A stretch of 64,000 nucleotides of DNA from Bombardia bombarda. Its lineage: Eukaryota; Ascomycota; Sordariomycetes; Sordariales; Lasiosphaeriaceae. Position 1 is the first letter of the stretch. Each line of letters begins with the position of its first letter. Both the position numbers and the translations under genes were made by a program. This document shows, piece by piece, positions 35,233-45,900 of this stretch. A model generated the notes under the pieces. It did not search any database. It was not told the DNA's origin and saw only the letters and a list, made by a program, of their open reading frames with translations. The stretch covers positions 892,501 through 956,500 of the forward strand of contig JAULSR010000007.1 of NCBI GenBank assembly GCA_030512295.1, written 5' to 3'.

Positions 35233-36767
35233 ATGGCGTCTGCGAGACAATTCCCCACCATCAAGAGTGTGAGGTCCTTTGTGATCAGTGGTGTCGGATC
35301 CGGTTCGTGGTACTTTGAGAATGAGGTTGGGCAAAACTGTTGCTAACACAGGGTGCAGGTGGTGACTACCACAACGTTGAGGGAGGCCATTGGTTCGTGA
35401 GCGTCGAATTCCAGCCACTGCTTGAGATTGGGGGAGCTGACAGCAAGCACACAGGTTGATCGACTCACCCATCTCAACGCCATGCTCCCAGTGGGAGAAA
35501 TACCGGTCATCGCGGACAAGCTGGGGCATCAATGTCCTCGGCTCCTTCTTCATCGAGATCGAAGCCACTGATGGCACCGTCGGCTTTGCCACTGGTTTTG
35601 GCGGTAAGTTATCTACTTTTGTGTGTAAGCTACCTAGGCAACGGTCACGACTGATATGCGACGATAGGCCCGCCCGCCTGCTGGCTGGTCCATCAGCACT
35701 TCGAGCGTTTCCTGATTGGAGCCGACCCACGAGATACCAACCACCTATTCGAGCAAATGTACCGTGCGTCAATGTTCTACGGCCGCAAGGGTCTCCCGGT
35801 TGCTGTCATATCAGTCATTGACCTCGCCCTCTGGGATCTCCTGGGCAAAATCCGCAACGAACCGGTCTACAAGCTCATCGGCGGTGCTACCAAGGAGCGC
35901 ATCGACTTCTACTGCACAGGCCCAGAGCCAACGGCGGCCAGAGCCATGGGGTTTTGGGGCGCAAAGGTGCCTCTTCCCTACTGTCCCGAGGAGGGCCATA
36001 CGGGGCTTAAGAAGAACGTCGAATTCCTACGCAAGCACCGGGAATCGGTCGGGCCCGACTTCCCCATAATGGTGGACTGCTACATGTCTCTCAACGTTTC
36101 TTACACGATCGAGATTGTAAAGCAGTGCCTTGACCTCAACATCAACTGGTGGGAGGAGTGTCTGAGCCCGGATGATACCGACGGTTTCGCCCAGATCAAA
36201 CGAGCACACCCTACTGTCAAGTTCACGACGGGTGAGCACGAATACTCACGCTACGGATTCCGGAAGCTGATCGAGGGCCGCAACCTCGACATCATTCAAC
36301 CCGACGTCATGTGGCTTGGAGGCATGACAGAGCTTCTCAAGGTGGCCGCCATGGCATCTGCATATGATATCCCCGTCGTCCCCCACGCGAGCGGACCGTA
36401 CAGCTACCACTTTGTTCTCAGCCAGTCCAACGCGCCGTTCCAAGAGTATCTTGCCAACTCGCCCGACGGAAAGAGCGTGTTTCCCGTGTTTGGCGATCTC
36501 TTCGTTGACGAGCCGATCCCGGTAAAGGGTTATTTGACCACGGCTGACCTGGACAGGCCCGGCTTCGGTCTCACACTCAACCCGGCGGCGCGAGCCAAGC
36601 TGATTCCAAGTGCATATCTTCTAGCGCCACCGCCTGTGAAATCACTGAGCCAGCCAGCACCGGCTCCGAGTGAAGTGGAAAGCAAGAACGGATCTGAAGA
36701 GAAGGAGGCATCGGACGGTGTGGTTGGGGAGCTCGTAAGCAAAGTGCAAGAGCTCACCACTGCTTGA
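35233..36767 (+). CDS. LRA3: L-rhamnonate dehydratase (enolase superfamily)
   Basis: Exons 35233-35302, 35359-35392, 35455-35603 and 35668-36767 encode 450 residues; each junction is in frame and has a clear donor and acceptor. The protein matches the RhmD/LRA3 family: HWLIDSP, SSRTSWGINVLG, ISVIDLALWDLLGK and KKNVEFLRKHRE. It should dehydrate L-rhamnonate to 2-keto-3-deoxy-L-rhamnonate with Mg2+. Metal ligands are expected at Asp221, Glu247 and Glu274 (VDCYMS, WWEECL, TTGEHEY), and the catalytic pair at Asp297 and His324 (IIQPDV, VVPHAS). The C-terminus has an extra ~45-residue Pro-, Glu- and Ser-rich tail absent from bacterial RhmD. L-rhamnose 1-dehydrogenase lies about 1 kb downstream on the same strand and a zinc cluster regulator lies divergently upstream. 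Rhamnose-inducible expression is likely. Confidence 0.92.
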
Positions 36768-37827
36768 GCTGGTGGGGGTGCTGAGAGGTGTAATGGCGGG
36801 GGATAGTAAATACGGGTGGGTTCACTGCTTCACAAACACCAACTACACCATATTGAGATTAATATTCCATATGCCTGTCTATTTGCCCAAAACTCTGTAT
36901 CTGGCTTATCTGGCACTGAAATTGAGCGCCATGGTCAATTTTCCCGTCTGCTTTTGAGAAGACGCTTCTCCCCGCATCCCGCATGACGTCACGTTTAAAC
37001 ATGCGCGCCTGAGTTAGGGCAGGGCAGCAACAGCACCTTGGGGGTCACCTGTCTCGTGCCGTTCCGCAGGCTTTAGGTACCTGCCTGGCAAAGTATCTAA
37101 GTTTGAAGTCGCCAAGAGGTGTTGGATGCTGGTAATTTAGGCCCAATCCCTGCCCGTGCGCAGTATGAAATGAGTAAAGCTACGCGCGGGTGATTCGTGA
37201 CGGACTTTATTTTCTTGAGCTCGCTGCAATTTAAGCCGAGTGTAGTGCATAACCAGGTACGGCGGTAGGAGGCGGGGTGGAGAACCCTGAAAACTTTCGG
37301 GGCCGCTTGATGGCGTGGCTCTGAGATCCGCTGGGGCGGGTCCAGGCTAAATGCAGGCAAGAACCTACGGTATATAATGTACTGTACCTAGGTAAGGTAG
37401 GTAAGTTCAAAGGGTCGTAAGGGGAGACGACAATCGGGAAAAGCAAATCTTCCCGCAATGCTATCCGTTCCGTGGCGCGGGGAAGGGGGAAGGAGGGGCG
37501 CGTCTTGAGTGCCGATGAATTTGGACGAAACCCCCACCTTGGAGATCAGGTATGGAGAGGGTCGGTAAGTCGGTCTTTGTACCAATAGCTACGGTGATTT
37601 CTCGCTGCAAAACAGTCCGATTGTGGTACCATGCTGCTCTTTCCACTTGGGCCTCTAATTCTAGTCTAGGTAGTGCATGTTGGTGATGCCTTTCCAGAAT
37701 GCCACCTACCATGGCCGGATTTAGCCGCCGTCATCTACATATCCTTATTGCTGGGCAGCCCCCTCCTTCCCAGGGCCGTCTTTGCCAATAGCTGCTTCAA
37801 GGCGTTTGTCAACCGAGCTCGCCGACC
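36768..37827. other. Intergenic region between the two rhamnose genes
   Basis: About 1.1 kb with GTACCTAGGTAAGGTAGGTAA near 37384 and TCTAGTCTAGGTAG near 37659. No gene is recognised; it should hold the LRA1 promoter. Confidence 0.5.
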
Positions 37828-38643
37828 ATGCCCGCCACCAACCTCCTCAGCGGCAAGACGGCCATCATCTCGGGTGGCACGACGGGCATCGGACGCGCCA
37901 TCGCGCTCGCCTTCCTCGCCCAGGGCTGCAGCGTCGCCGTCAACCACCTCGACCTCGATAAGGATAAGCGGCACCTGGAAAGCCTCATCGCGGAGGCAGC
38001 GGCGCTCAAGGAGAGCAACTCTGGTGCTGGCAGTCTCGCCCACCTCCCTGGCGACGTGCGCGACCCCGAGACGGGAACCAGGCTCGTCGCCTTTGCGCTA
38101 GAGCAGTTTGGCGCCAGCCGGCTGGACGTGTGCGTCTCCAATGCCGGCATCTGCACGTTTGCCGAGTTTCTGGACCTCGACGGAGCACTGTTTGACAAAA
38201 CGGTGCGCACCAACCTGGATGGCGCCTTCTATCTTGTGCAGGCCGCTGCGCGACAGATGGCGCGCGGCCAGACCCCCTGCGGCGGCTCCATCATCGCAGT
38301 CTCGTCAATCTCGGCCCTCGTCGGCGGTGGCGGCCAGACACACTACACCCCTACCAAGGCCGGCGTACTGTCTCTGATGCAGAGCACCGCCGTCGCTTTG
38401 GGGAGGTACCGAATTCGCTGCAATGCGCTGCTGCCGGGTACCATCAAGACGCAGCTTAACGAGGAGGACCTCGCCAGTGACGAGAAGCGCAAGTACATGG
38501 AGACACGCATTCCTCTCGGCCGGACAGGCGAACCGGTAGACCTTGGTGGCCCCGCCGTCTTTCTGGCCTGTGACGAGCTGAGCGGTTATGTTACTGGCGC
38601 CCAGCTACTGGTCGACGGAGGCTTGTTTGTGAACCTGCAATAG
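37828..38643 (+). CDS. LRA1: L-rhamnose 1-dehydrogenase (SDR family)
   Basis: A single-exon gene of 271 residues, the usual classical short-chain dehydrogenase size. The cofactor motif GGTTGIGRA is near the N-terminus and SNAG follows the fourth strand. The catalytic triad is Ser160, Tyr173 and Lys177 (SSIS, HYTPTK). The C-terminus, YVTGAQLLVDGGLFVNLQ, and the block GRYRIRCNALLPGTI match yeast L-rhamnose dehydrogenases closely. It oxidises L-rhamnose (furanose form) to L-rhamnono-1,4-lactone with NAD(P)+, the first step of the fungal non-phosphorylative pathway, in the cytosol. Together with the rhamnonate dehydratase 1 kb upstream it covers steps one and three. The lactonase (LRA2) and aldolase (LRA4) are not seen here. 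Confidence 0.92.
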   Translation: MPATNLLSGKTAIISGGTTGIGRAIALAFLAQGCSVAVNHLDLDKDKRHLESLIAEAAALKESNSGAGSLAHLPGDVRDPETGTRLVAFALEQFGASRLDVCVSNAGICTFAEFLDLDGALFDKTVRTNLDGAFYLVQAAARQMARGQTPCGGSIIAVSSISALVGGGGQTHYTPTKAGVLSLMQSTAVALGRYRIRCNALLPGTIKTQLNEEDLASDEKRKYMETRIPLGRTGEPVDLGGPAVFLACDELSGYVTGAQLLVDGGLFVNLQ

Positions 38644-39794
38644 AGAACCCGGAACACACATGGAAGTTACACCTGTTTGTCTTTGAAGCTGCATCCAGCG
38701 CATAGCACCTCATTTCCGTCCCCAACGTTGTCCGTACAGCACAGCACCACTATGTAGAATCGGCTGATGAGAAAGTCACCAAGATGACAAAAATGGCCGG
38801 CGGCGCAGAGGGCGCATGATGCGAAAAGATAGAGGTGGGGGAGAATGGTGGAGGGTGGTGCACCCATCCCATCTCCTAAGATTGGGCGAGCGGGGTCGTC
38901 CTGGTGGTCACTTGGCGGGGTTTCGTTAATTGGCCAAGGGTATTCGTACATACGGGATACGTACGTACTAGTAGTACGCACGTGTGACTGTGCTCGAGCT
39001 TCGAGATTTTTTTGGGGAATGCAAACACAATTATTTGTTTCTCCTTCAACACAATGACAGGTACGACAAGCATGGAGGTTTATTGGTTGCACAGTGACAT
39101 ACCAGTCACCTGCCTACCTACCTAGATACCTACTTTAGCTTCCAATTTTCAAGCTCTACCCAGATGCCACTCGCTTCAAACACTCCAAGCGACCCAGTCT
39201 GGGCTAGCGCCATCTGGAGTGGCTGGCGGTGAACCGAGCGTGATTGAACGAGAGGGTTCCACGTCTCACACACTCACGCACTAGAAGCACCAAAGCTTCC
39301 AAGGATGAGGTAACATTTAGGTACTTGCACCGGGAGTGTGGTGGGACATTTGAACGCCGCCCGTCCATCCACCTGGCAGCCGCTCCTAGGTCGCGCCAAC
39401 CTTTCGTGGCGATCAAGAAACCACCACCTTCCCTGTCGCGTCTCTGATTGCCCGTCTCTCCAACAACACCGCCTCCAAACCACCTCGAACCTAAATCCCA
39501 GCCCGTTTATTTTTTCCATTCGTTTCACCCCTTTTGGCGGCAAGCCTTATTCAAGAAAGCTCACACACCTCGACCACTACTCTTTTTTGTTTTCATTTGT
39601 CTTTTATCTGCCCTTGTGTTTTCTCATGTCTCTAACACCTGGTTGCTAGTCACCTACCTACACAGTTTACTTCGAGACATTTGCAACGTCTAAGCGATCG
39701 CGACTATGGTCTTCTTGTCTGCATTCGAACCCGCATCGCCCGCATCCGCATTCCAAGACGCGCCTCGCCTACCTGGACTACAATAGGAAAAGGA
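38644..39794. other. Intergenic region and long leader
   Basis: Three-prime flank of LRA1 and a long pyrimidine-rich leader of the coiled-coil gene. It contains CTACCTACCTAGATACCTA at 39114. No separate gene is supported. Confidence 0.5.
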
Positions 39795-42513
39795 ATGGCA
39801 GCCACTGCGGGCAAAACCGAACTGCAACCTCCACATGACGCCACAATGCTGGCTGATGATGTTTATGGCGCCGAACCTGGCACACTACGTTGTTGCTGTG
39901 GGGGGGAGGACTGTGTCTTCCTGAGACACAACTGCTCGGTCCTGATGAGCGTCGAGCGCGATGTTCACGCGGCCGCCAAGATGGGCCAGGTCAGTCCTGA
40001 CGCATTCCTTTGTCTGCCCGCCGCCTTTGTTGCTGTGGCCCGTATCCCTACCATTTCTGTCAACCTTCCACCACCCTGCTCAGTCCGTCGGGCATGTTTT
40101 GCGCCACAACCATCCTCTCTACATTCCAGCATTCACGCTATCATATCTACCAAACATCTGCCCTTTTTACTCCTGGTGTTCACGCAATGATCGCTATCGA
40201 AACCCAGGGGCGCCTGCGCCAGCCATGGCCAGATGACTGCCGTTCTTCGCTGACATTCTCCCTACAGACCCTGCTCGCCCGCCACGAGGCTTACATGGCA
40301 TCGGCAGAACGCGACCGTGCCGAGCTTTCCGCGCGTATCGGGCAAATAAAACACGACAATGCCGAGCTGGAAGACAAGAACAAGCGGACCGCCGACGAAA
40401 ATCAGACACTGCGAAAAGAATTGGACGGGCTCAATGATGTTGTCAGCGACGCCGACAAGAAGATTGAGCTTCTGGAAGCTGCGCTCCGCGACTCTCAACA
40501 TGAACTACGGAGACTAGAAAGGGCAGAAAAAAGAGCAGTCAATCTCGAGCGTGAGATTGCCATGTTGGAGGAGGAGCATATGACGCTCCAGAACACCCTC
40601 GTCTATACCCGCGAAGAGGAGCGGACAGCAATGCACCGATGGAAAGAGGCTCAGAGAGGCCTCCGCGACCTGCAGGAACAACTTGAACGTATGGAGAGGG
40701 AGGCTAAGGAAGAACGGGAGCGCCATGTTGAAGTTCTTGCTCGCATGGAGAGGCAGCGCGTCATGGAAAAGGAGCTCAGCACGGCGGCAGGCAGGCTTAA
40801 GGGCGCCGCTGCTGCAAGGTCATTGACCGATAGCAAGAATGGACAAAACGTAGTATCCCATTTTGTGCGCGACCTTCTGCAAGACAATGCAAACCTCCAG
40901 CTGGGCATGGCAGAGCTACGCGAGATGTTGATCAACTCCAACGACGAGATACAGATGCTGCAAGAGCAGATGTTGTACCACCAACCACGCGGAGAAGCCG
41001 GCTCTACGTCGACCCTGCGGGCCGAGTTGGAACAGAAAGAGCCTCCGACCTCACCACCCGCATCCAAGGTATCACAGGAGCTACATATCCATCACCACTA
41101 CCACGTGAGCCACAAAGCAGAAGTCAAGAAGCCGAAAAAGAAGAGAATAGGGCTCTCTTCGGGCATCTTCACCCCTCCACACACCTCGGCACCTTCAACG
41201 CCGATGCAGCAGCCGATGCAGTGGCAGGTCGGCCGTGGGCATGGGGGCCTTTTGCGCAGCACTCACCCAAGGAGTCAAACTCGGCACTACCAATGCTTCC
41301 GAATGGCCGTTGGTCCCTGGCTTCCGAGAATTCGTCAGAGTTTGCGCCATTATCTGCTCCCAGCTCACCTCCGTCAAACCGCCGAAGCTCTGTCTTTGAC
41401 CGAAGTCTCATGGACGTGTCCTTTCCCAATTCCCCAACCACGAGCGTAGATCCCATGTCACCCATTTGGAGAAGCTCACACAGGAAGCGAGTATCGGAGC
41501 TTTCTGGGAGGAGTATTTCTACGACAGCCATGTTCCCAACTAACAATTCCCAATCGTATGGCGGTTATCCGCCGCCGACAAGTTTTGCTACGCAGCCACA
41601 TCCCCTGACCAACCTCGTCCTTGGTGATGACATACGCTCCCAAGAGATGATGTCCGCATATACCACTGATGACATTCCCGATCTCACGCGGAACGCTCCC
41701 TCAGCCGATGACACAACCATTTCCACAGTCAGCACGGATGCTGAGACCGAGGATGCTTCCCCCCCATCACGATTCGATGCGATCGAACACTCCCAGGCTG
41801 AGCAGCGGCCGCAAAGACTGCGACGCATTGTCTCCCATGAATCAATCATGTCTCTCTCGAATGGCATGGACATACACACGCTTAAGATACGACCGAGCCA
41901 GCTGACGCTGAGGCCGCTTGGCTTGACTACGGCGGGCACAAATCTTAGTCCCGTCACCGCCCGCCCGACAATCTCCAGGGGTAATACGGATGGCAGGCAG
42001 GGAAGCGCCGTCCTTCGTGACAATCTAGCCATAGGGTCGCGATCGCCATGGATGCGTGGAGACAGGGGTCGCGTTACGTCCGGTCCTATCCACGGCAGCC
42101 GGGACAGAAGCACATCGCGACAGCCCTCCAATGGCAAATTGGGTAAGCTCGCGTCATGGCGGCCCTGGGCAGCGGACACGACGAGCAAACACACAACCCC
42201 AGAACCGACACCTGTTGTGACCCCTGCTGCGACCCCTGCTGCGACCCCTGTCCTCACAGCAGCCACAGCTGCGATTCCCGCGCTGTTAAGCCCCATTGTT
42301 GCGTTGGCCAGTAAATCTGCCCAGGTCTCGCCGCAGGGCAGTCTATCCTCAGCCGGCACATTCCGAGCCCCGGGTATCAACCAGCCCGGCATGATTCCGG
42401 GCTTCCAGGAGTACTGGGCCGCACATCAGCGCAGAGGCCCACGGAGTAGGGTGACGCCGGATGACCTTGGACAGATTCAAGAGGCTATGAGAGAGGTGCT
42501 GGATGACGGGTGA
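39795..42513 (+). CDS. Conserved fungal coiled-coil protein
   Basis: Proposed exons are 39795-39989, 40268-~41227 and ~41260-42513, about 802 residues. The short N-terminal exon has a CCC..C cysteine cluster (TLRCCCGGEDCVFLRHNC). After a 278-base intron comes a continuous coiled coil of roughly 230 residues (LLARHEAYMASAERDRAEL onward), then a short helix RDLLQDNANLQLGMAELRE and a His-rich stretch HIHHHYH followed by a lysine-rich segment. The second half is disordered and Ser/Pro-rich with a TPAATP repeat. It ends in a conserved C-terminus, MIPGFQEYWAAHQRRG. The frame changes near 41230-41260; a 32-base GT-AG interval fits exactly but is too short for a normal intron, so an indel is an alternative. 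The family is widely conserved in filamentous ascomycetes, but I cannot assign a function. Confidence 0.75.
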
Positions 42514-43666
42514 TCATCTGATGTTGTTTTAAGAGTAGGCGTTAATCAACCCATAACGAGGGTTCGTCCTCATTGGTACTGACTTGGCGTATGAGCCCAA
42601 AGCGAGATCTTTTTTTTTTTTTTTAATTTAATACAAGCAAGTAGGGCATTTGCATGCGGGCGGTGTTAGGCTTACTTAGTTACTGTATGACTGCAGTATT
42701 CCCGAGAAAAGCGATCCAGCATTTGAGCGATGGGGGCTAAAAGGGGAACTGTTCATGGTAGTTTGTTTGGGAGTGGCAGTTTGACTTTTATCATGACCGT
42801 GGACATGGTCGGGCTGCGTTGTGTGGTTATCTTCCTCTATAATTCTTTTAATTAGCCCTTTTAAATGGGTGTCCTTGAACATTTTGATACTTACTGGAAG
42901 CGAATATCAAAGCCTAACCTGCCTTAATAAGGGAATACTTACATCCATGCTCCTTTGCCGAGAATCACCCAGTTGAAAGCAACATATGCTACTTAAACTG
43001 GAAGGTAGGTAAGAATATTCCAAGTCATTTGAGAACGTAAACCGAAGCTACTAAGTGCGTTATAGCTATCCTCTATCAGTCATATTCTATTGTCAGTTAT
43101 TTAGCTTCCAGTTTTAGCCTTTAATACTCTTTATTACGACGACCATACTATCAGCCACGCAACCACGGTCCATGGCCTCTCCGCTTCAGACTCGGTATTC
43201 TTAACAGTCATCCACCGCAATCTAACAGTGGCCTGAGTTTTTTTACCTACTGCACCAATAGCAACGCCCCACCCTCAGACACCCACTACAAAATATTGCA
43301 CCACTGTACCACTGCACCACCACACAACACAGATTTGACCGCAGAAGTATAACTCTTCGCCAGGGGTTCGGGGGCGGCGCCAGCCCCCCGAGGTTAGGGT
43401 TAGTGGCCAGGTGTTAGGTGTTAGTGGTTAGGATACGGGTTAGTTATCGGGGGTTTGGGGGTGACCGACCCCCATATTGGAAGTATGGTTTGAATCGTTA
43501 AGGGAGGGGATTTATTATGTGGTTGGAGATACTTGGTGGTGGAAGCTCGGGCCACTGTTAGGTGACGGTGGATGACTGTTAGAATACTGAGTCCGCTCCG
43601 CTTGATATACTTCAGTGCAGCTCCACAATCCAACCAATCGGAAGCCATTCACGATTTAGTTGTTCA
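42514..43666. other. Intergenic region with G-rich telomere-like segment
   Basis: About 1.15 kb without a supported gene. A T-run is at 42610-42624. At 43360-43470 GGGGTTCGGGGGCGG and GGGGGTTTGGGGGTG flank GGTTAGGGTTAGTG, which contains one TTAGGG telomere-type unit with partial flanking units. Confidence 0.5.
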
Positions 43667-43760
43667 TCGGGTATGGTGTAGCGGTAACATCGTTGACTCT
43701 CACTTCTCATAAAAGTGTCTGATCACTCAACATCCCCGGGTTCGACTCCCGGTATCCGAA
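43667..43760 (+). tRNA. tRNA-Glu (anticodon CTC) with intron
   Basis: The acceptor stem TCGGGTA (43667-43673) pairs with TATCCGA (43753-43759), allowing one G-T pair, and is followed by discriminator A. The D arm is TGGTGTAGCGGTAACA and the T arm is CCGGGTTCGACTCCCGG, with the invariant TTCGA. The anticodon stem GTTGA (43692-43696) pairs with TCAAC (43727-43731). The loop reads CTCTCA plus C, with CTC at 43699-43701. A 23-base intron (43703-43725) sits one base 3' of the anticodon, the canonical position. A T-run follows at 43764 as an RNA polymerase III terminator. Mature length is about 71, normal for tRNA-Glu. Confidence 0.9.
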
Positions 43761-43836
43761 TATCTTTTTGCGTTCCTTCATTTTTTTTTTAGCCATTTGA
43801 CAAGTGTGTTTTGATTTCATACTAGGTAGATCATGC

Positions 43837-43862
<26 letters not shown>
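43837..43862. repeat. TA microsatellite
   Basis: An uninterrupted (TA)n run of 26 bases about 75 bases downstream of the tRNA. Confidence 0.85.
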
Positions 43863-43868
<6 letters not shown>

Positions 43869-44050
43869 CACGGTGTCAGAAAATTAATCTTAAAGGTGCC
43901 ATCCCTATGGCTATCTGTGGCTGCTTAATCCTTTTCAAGCGCGGACTGGTTAATATGATAAGTAGGTACTGACTGAATGTAATACAAGAAATCACTTTTC
44001 CAAAAAGAATTCAAGCACCAACCCAGGCCATACAGAATATACGTAGTGAA

Positions 44051-44487
44051 TCAGGTCATCATCTGGAGCTTCTTTAGCTCCTCGGGCCTCAGATACTTGA
44101 CATTGTCGAGTTCGCCCTTGCTCATGTCGTGGACAAGAATGTTTGGTCTGGAACGACCGGGGCTGTTCATCCTCTCTGCTAACTTGGCCACGTACATGAC
44201 GGCCCCGGCAGTCAGAACACCACCAGCCGTGATGGCGGCGTATTTTCTGCATTGTGGTTAAATCCGCTTTACGTGCCAGAATGCCTATTACCGGCCTGTG
44301 GAGAACAAACATACCTGTGCACCGCATTGGAGAAGGGGTAAACCTCCTGGCCGCCTGGACCGCCCATGCTCGGGCCGCCCCGCGGTTTCTTCGTGAAGTT
44401 GCGCTGAAGTGGCTCACGAGAACGAGCCATCTGCATCGCTCTTCCGGCTGTCGAGCGCGAGGCTCGGTTGATGATTGAGGACAGCAT
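44051..44487 (-). CDS. Small mitochondrial single-pass membrane protein (unknown)
   Basis: Exons in coding order are 44315-44487 and 44051-44246, with a 68-base intron (GTATGT donor, GCAG end), giving 122 residues. The N-terminus (MLSSIINRASRSTAGRAMQM) is rich in Arg and Ser without acids, typical of a mitochondrial presequence. A Gly/Pro-rich stretch follows. One membrane helix (YAAITAGGVLTAGAVMYVA) lies near residue 60-80, and a charged C-terminus ends in YLRPEELKKLQ. I do not recognise the family; an inner-membrane assembly factor or respiratory-complex accessory subunit would fit. The small size, intron and conserved-looking C-terminus support a real gene. Confidence 0.7.
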
Positions 44488-44856
44488 GTCTGATGTTGTT
44501 TTGTGCTTGTTTGGTAGCTTGAATAGAGCGAGTCCTGACGAGCTTGGAGCTTGGAGCGGAATGTGGCCGGGAGCTGTTATTATAGGCTGCCCACTTAGGG
44601 TTATCCGTACTCGAGAGAATCTCGATCGTGACCTCACTGTGAAGGTCTCGTGACGCAATGCTGCATTTCTAGTGGCGGGAGACAACCTCCGTTGATGGAG
44701 GTGGGGTTGAAGCGGGGGCTTGCCAGTGGGGAAAAGAATTAGGGGAGGGGGAGCGATGAAAGAGGCGAAAGGGGAACTCTGGGTCAAAGGTGTTTGTTCT
44801 ATTAGATGGTTAAGCTAGGTAGGTAGGTAGGTAGGTAGGTAAGGGAACTACCTATT
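44488..44856. other. Intergenic region with TAGG repeat
   Basis: Promoter side of the mitochondrial protein gene and 3' flank of the lysine-rich gene. It includes the (GGTA)n run at 44816-44842. Confidence 0.5.
44816..44842. repeat. GGTA tandem repeat
   Basis: CTAGGTAGGTAGG continues as about six tandem GGTA units, an expanded form of the TACCTAGGTA motif seen elsewhere in the intergenic DNA. Confidence 0.85.
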
Positions 44857-45576
44857 CTAGGCGGCAGCGGCCAACTCGACTGGATCTTCCCCAACCTGCA
44901 CAGTCATTGCCGTCTTCCACTCCAGAGTCTTTGTCGGCTCTGGGGCCGCCAACAATAGCGTCGTCGGTGACGGCGTGTCTGGCACAGTCGCAGGCACAGT
45001 CGCAGGCACAGTCACCGTTGCTGTCGCTGTCGCTGTCGCTGTCGCTGGGATAGCAGCCGCCTTGTTCACCATCTTCCGCAGCCTCTCCCCGCTGAACTTA
45101 GCATCCCCTTCAATTCTCGCTCGTCTCTCGGCTTGCTGCCCCCGCAACTTGGCATACTCCTCTTTGCTCATTACCACCACCGTCTGCTGCTGCTTGTTGC
45201 CGCCATCCCTTGCTGCATCTGCATCGGCCGACTTACTGCCACCAGTCGAGCTGTTGGCAACGTCAATAAACCTCGCGCTCGATGTTCGCGTCAGTTCCTC
45301 GAGCATAATGCATGCCAGCTCGTGGGCCCTTGCTACCCGATCAAGATGCGGCTTGTCCTTTTTGATCTGCGCGAGCTGCTTGCTGGTAATCTTCTCCATG
45401 TCGACCATTTGCTCCGACGCTGGTCGCTTCTTCGTGAGCACAGCCGCTGCTGCTTCTCCATCCTTTGCCTTTTTGGATTTCTTGGGCGCGGCGGCCACGG
45501 TGCCGCAGAGCTTGGCTAGCGGATCTGAGACCGCTGAGACCACCACGGCGCGTACCTTCTTCTTGCGCTTGCCCAT
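44857..45576 (-). CDS. Lysine-rich hypothetical protein
   Basis: A single-exon gene of 239 residues starting at an ATG with the basic sequence MGKRKKKVRA. Further lysine clusters (KKSKKAKDG, LTKKRPAS) suggest nuclear or nucleolar location. A predicted helical middle (KQLAQIKKDKPHLDRVARAH) is followed by a KEEYAKLRGQQAERRARI helix. Near the C-terminus a hexanucleotide tandem repeat (GCTGTC on the plus strand, 45018-45048) encodes alternating Ala-Thr. The opposite strand is also open here, but that frame has no recognisable protein and lacks the sensible start and composition. I do not recognise the family. Confidence 0.6.
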   Translation of the reverse strand: MGKRKKKVRAVVVSAVSDPLAKLCGTVAAAPKKSKKAKDGEAAAAVLTKKRPASEQMVDMEKITSKQLAQIKKDKPHLDRVARAHELACIMLEELTRTSSARFIDVANSSTGGSKSADADAARDGGNKQQQTVVVMSKEEYAKLRGQQAERRARIEGDAKFSGERLRKMVNKAAAIPATATATATATVTVPATVPATVPDTPSPTTLLLAAPEPTKTLEWKTAMTVQVGEDPVELAAAA

Positions 45577-45900
45577 GCGCGTGCCAAACGTATGTCCAAG
45601 CCGTTGTGTGAAGTTGAGCGGGGTCGACGTGCCACGGATGTGGCCGAGGATAGAGAGGAGGGGGGTGAAGGGGCTGGTGCTGTTGGTGCTGCCAGTGGTG
45701 GAAGGGAAAGATTTTGGTGCGGTAGAGAAGAAGCAGTTCAGAAGGGGCAGTTGGATGAGGAGGCTGGGCTGGGCTAAGCCCGAGCCGGCGCAGAAATGGG
45801 ATAGCTCAGACGAGATTTGGGTTGCGATGGACCAAGAGAGGGCGTCACATGCCTGGTTTGCCCACTGTTAGCCACCCAGAAGCCGCTCTTCTTTTTCGTT
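45577..45900. other. Short intergenic region
   Basis: Separates two minus-strand genes; presumably the promoter of the lysine-rich protein. Nothing else is recognised. Confidence 0.4.

Noticed and set aside
41565..42392. Open frame antisense to the coiled-coil gene's second half
   Set aside because: No motif, and the plus strand ends in a conserved C-terminus.
42676..42882. 68-codon ATG-initiated frame on the minus strand
   Set aside because: No splice signals, promoter or similarity; length is within chance expectation.
44975..45871. 298-codon frame opposite the lysine-rich gene
   Set aside because: Low-complexity Ala/Val repeats read from the hexanucleotide array and no domain; the opposite strand has a better start and composition.
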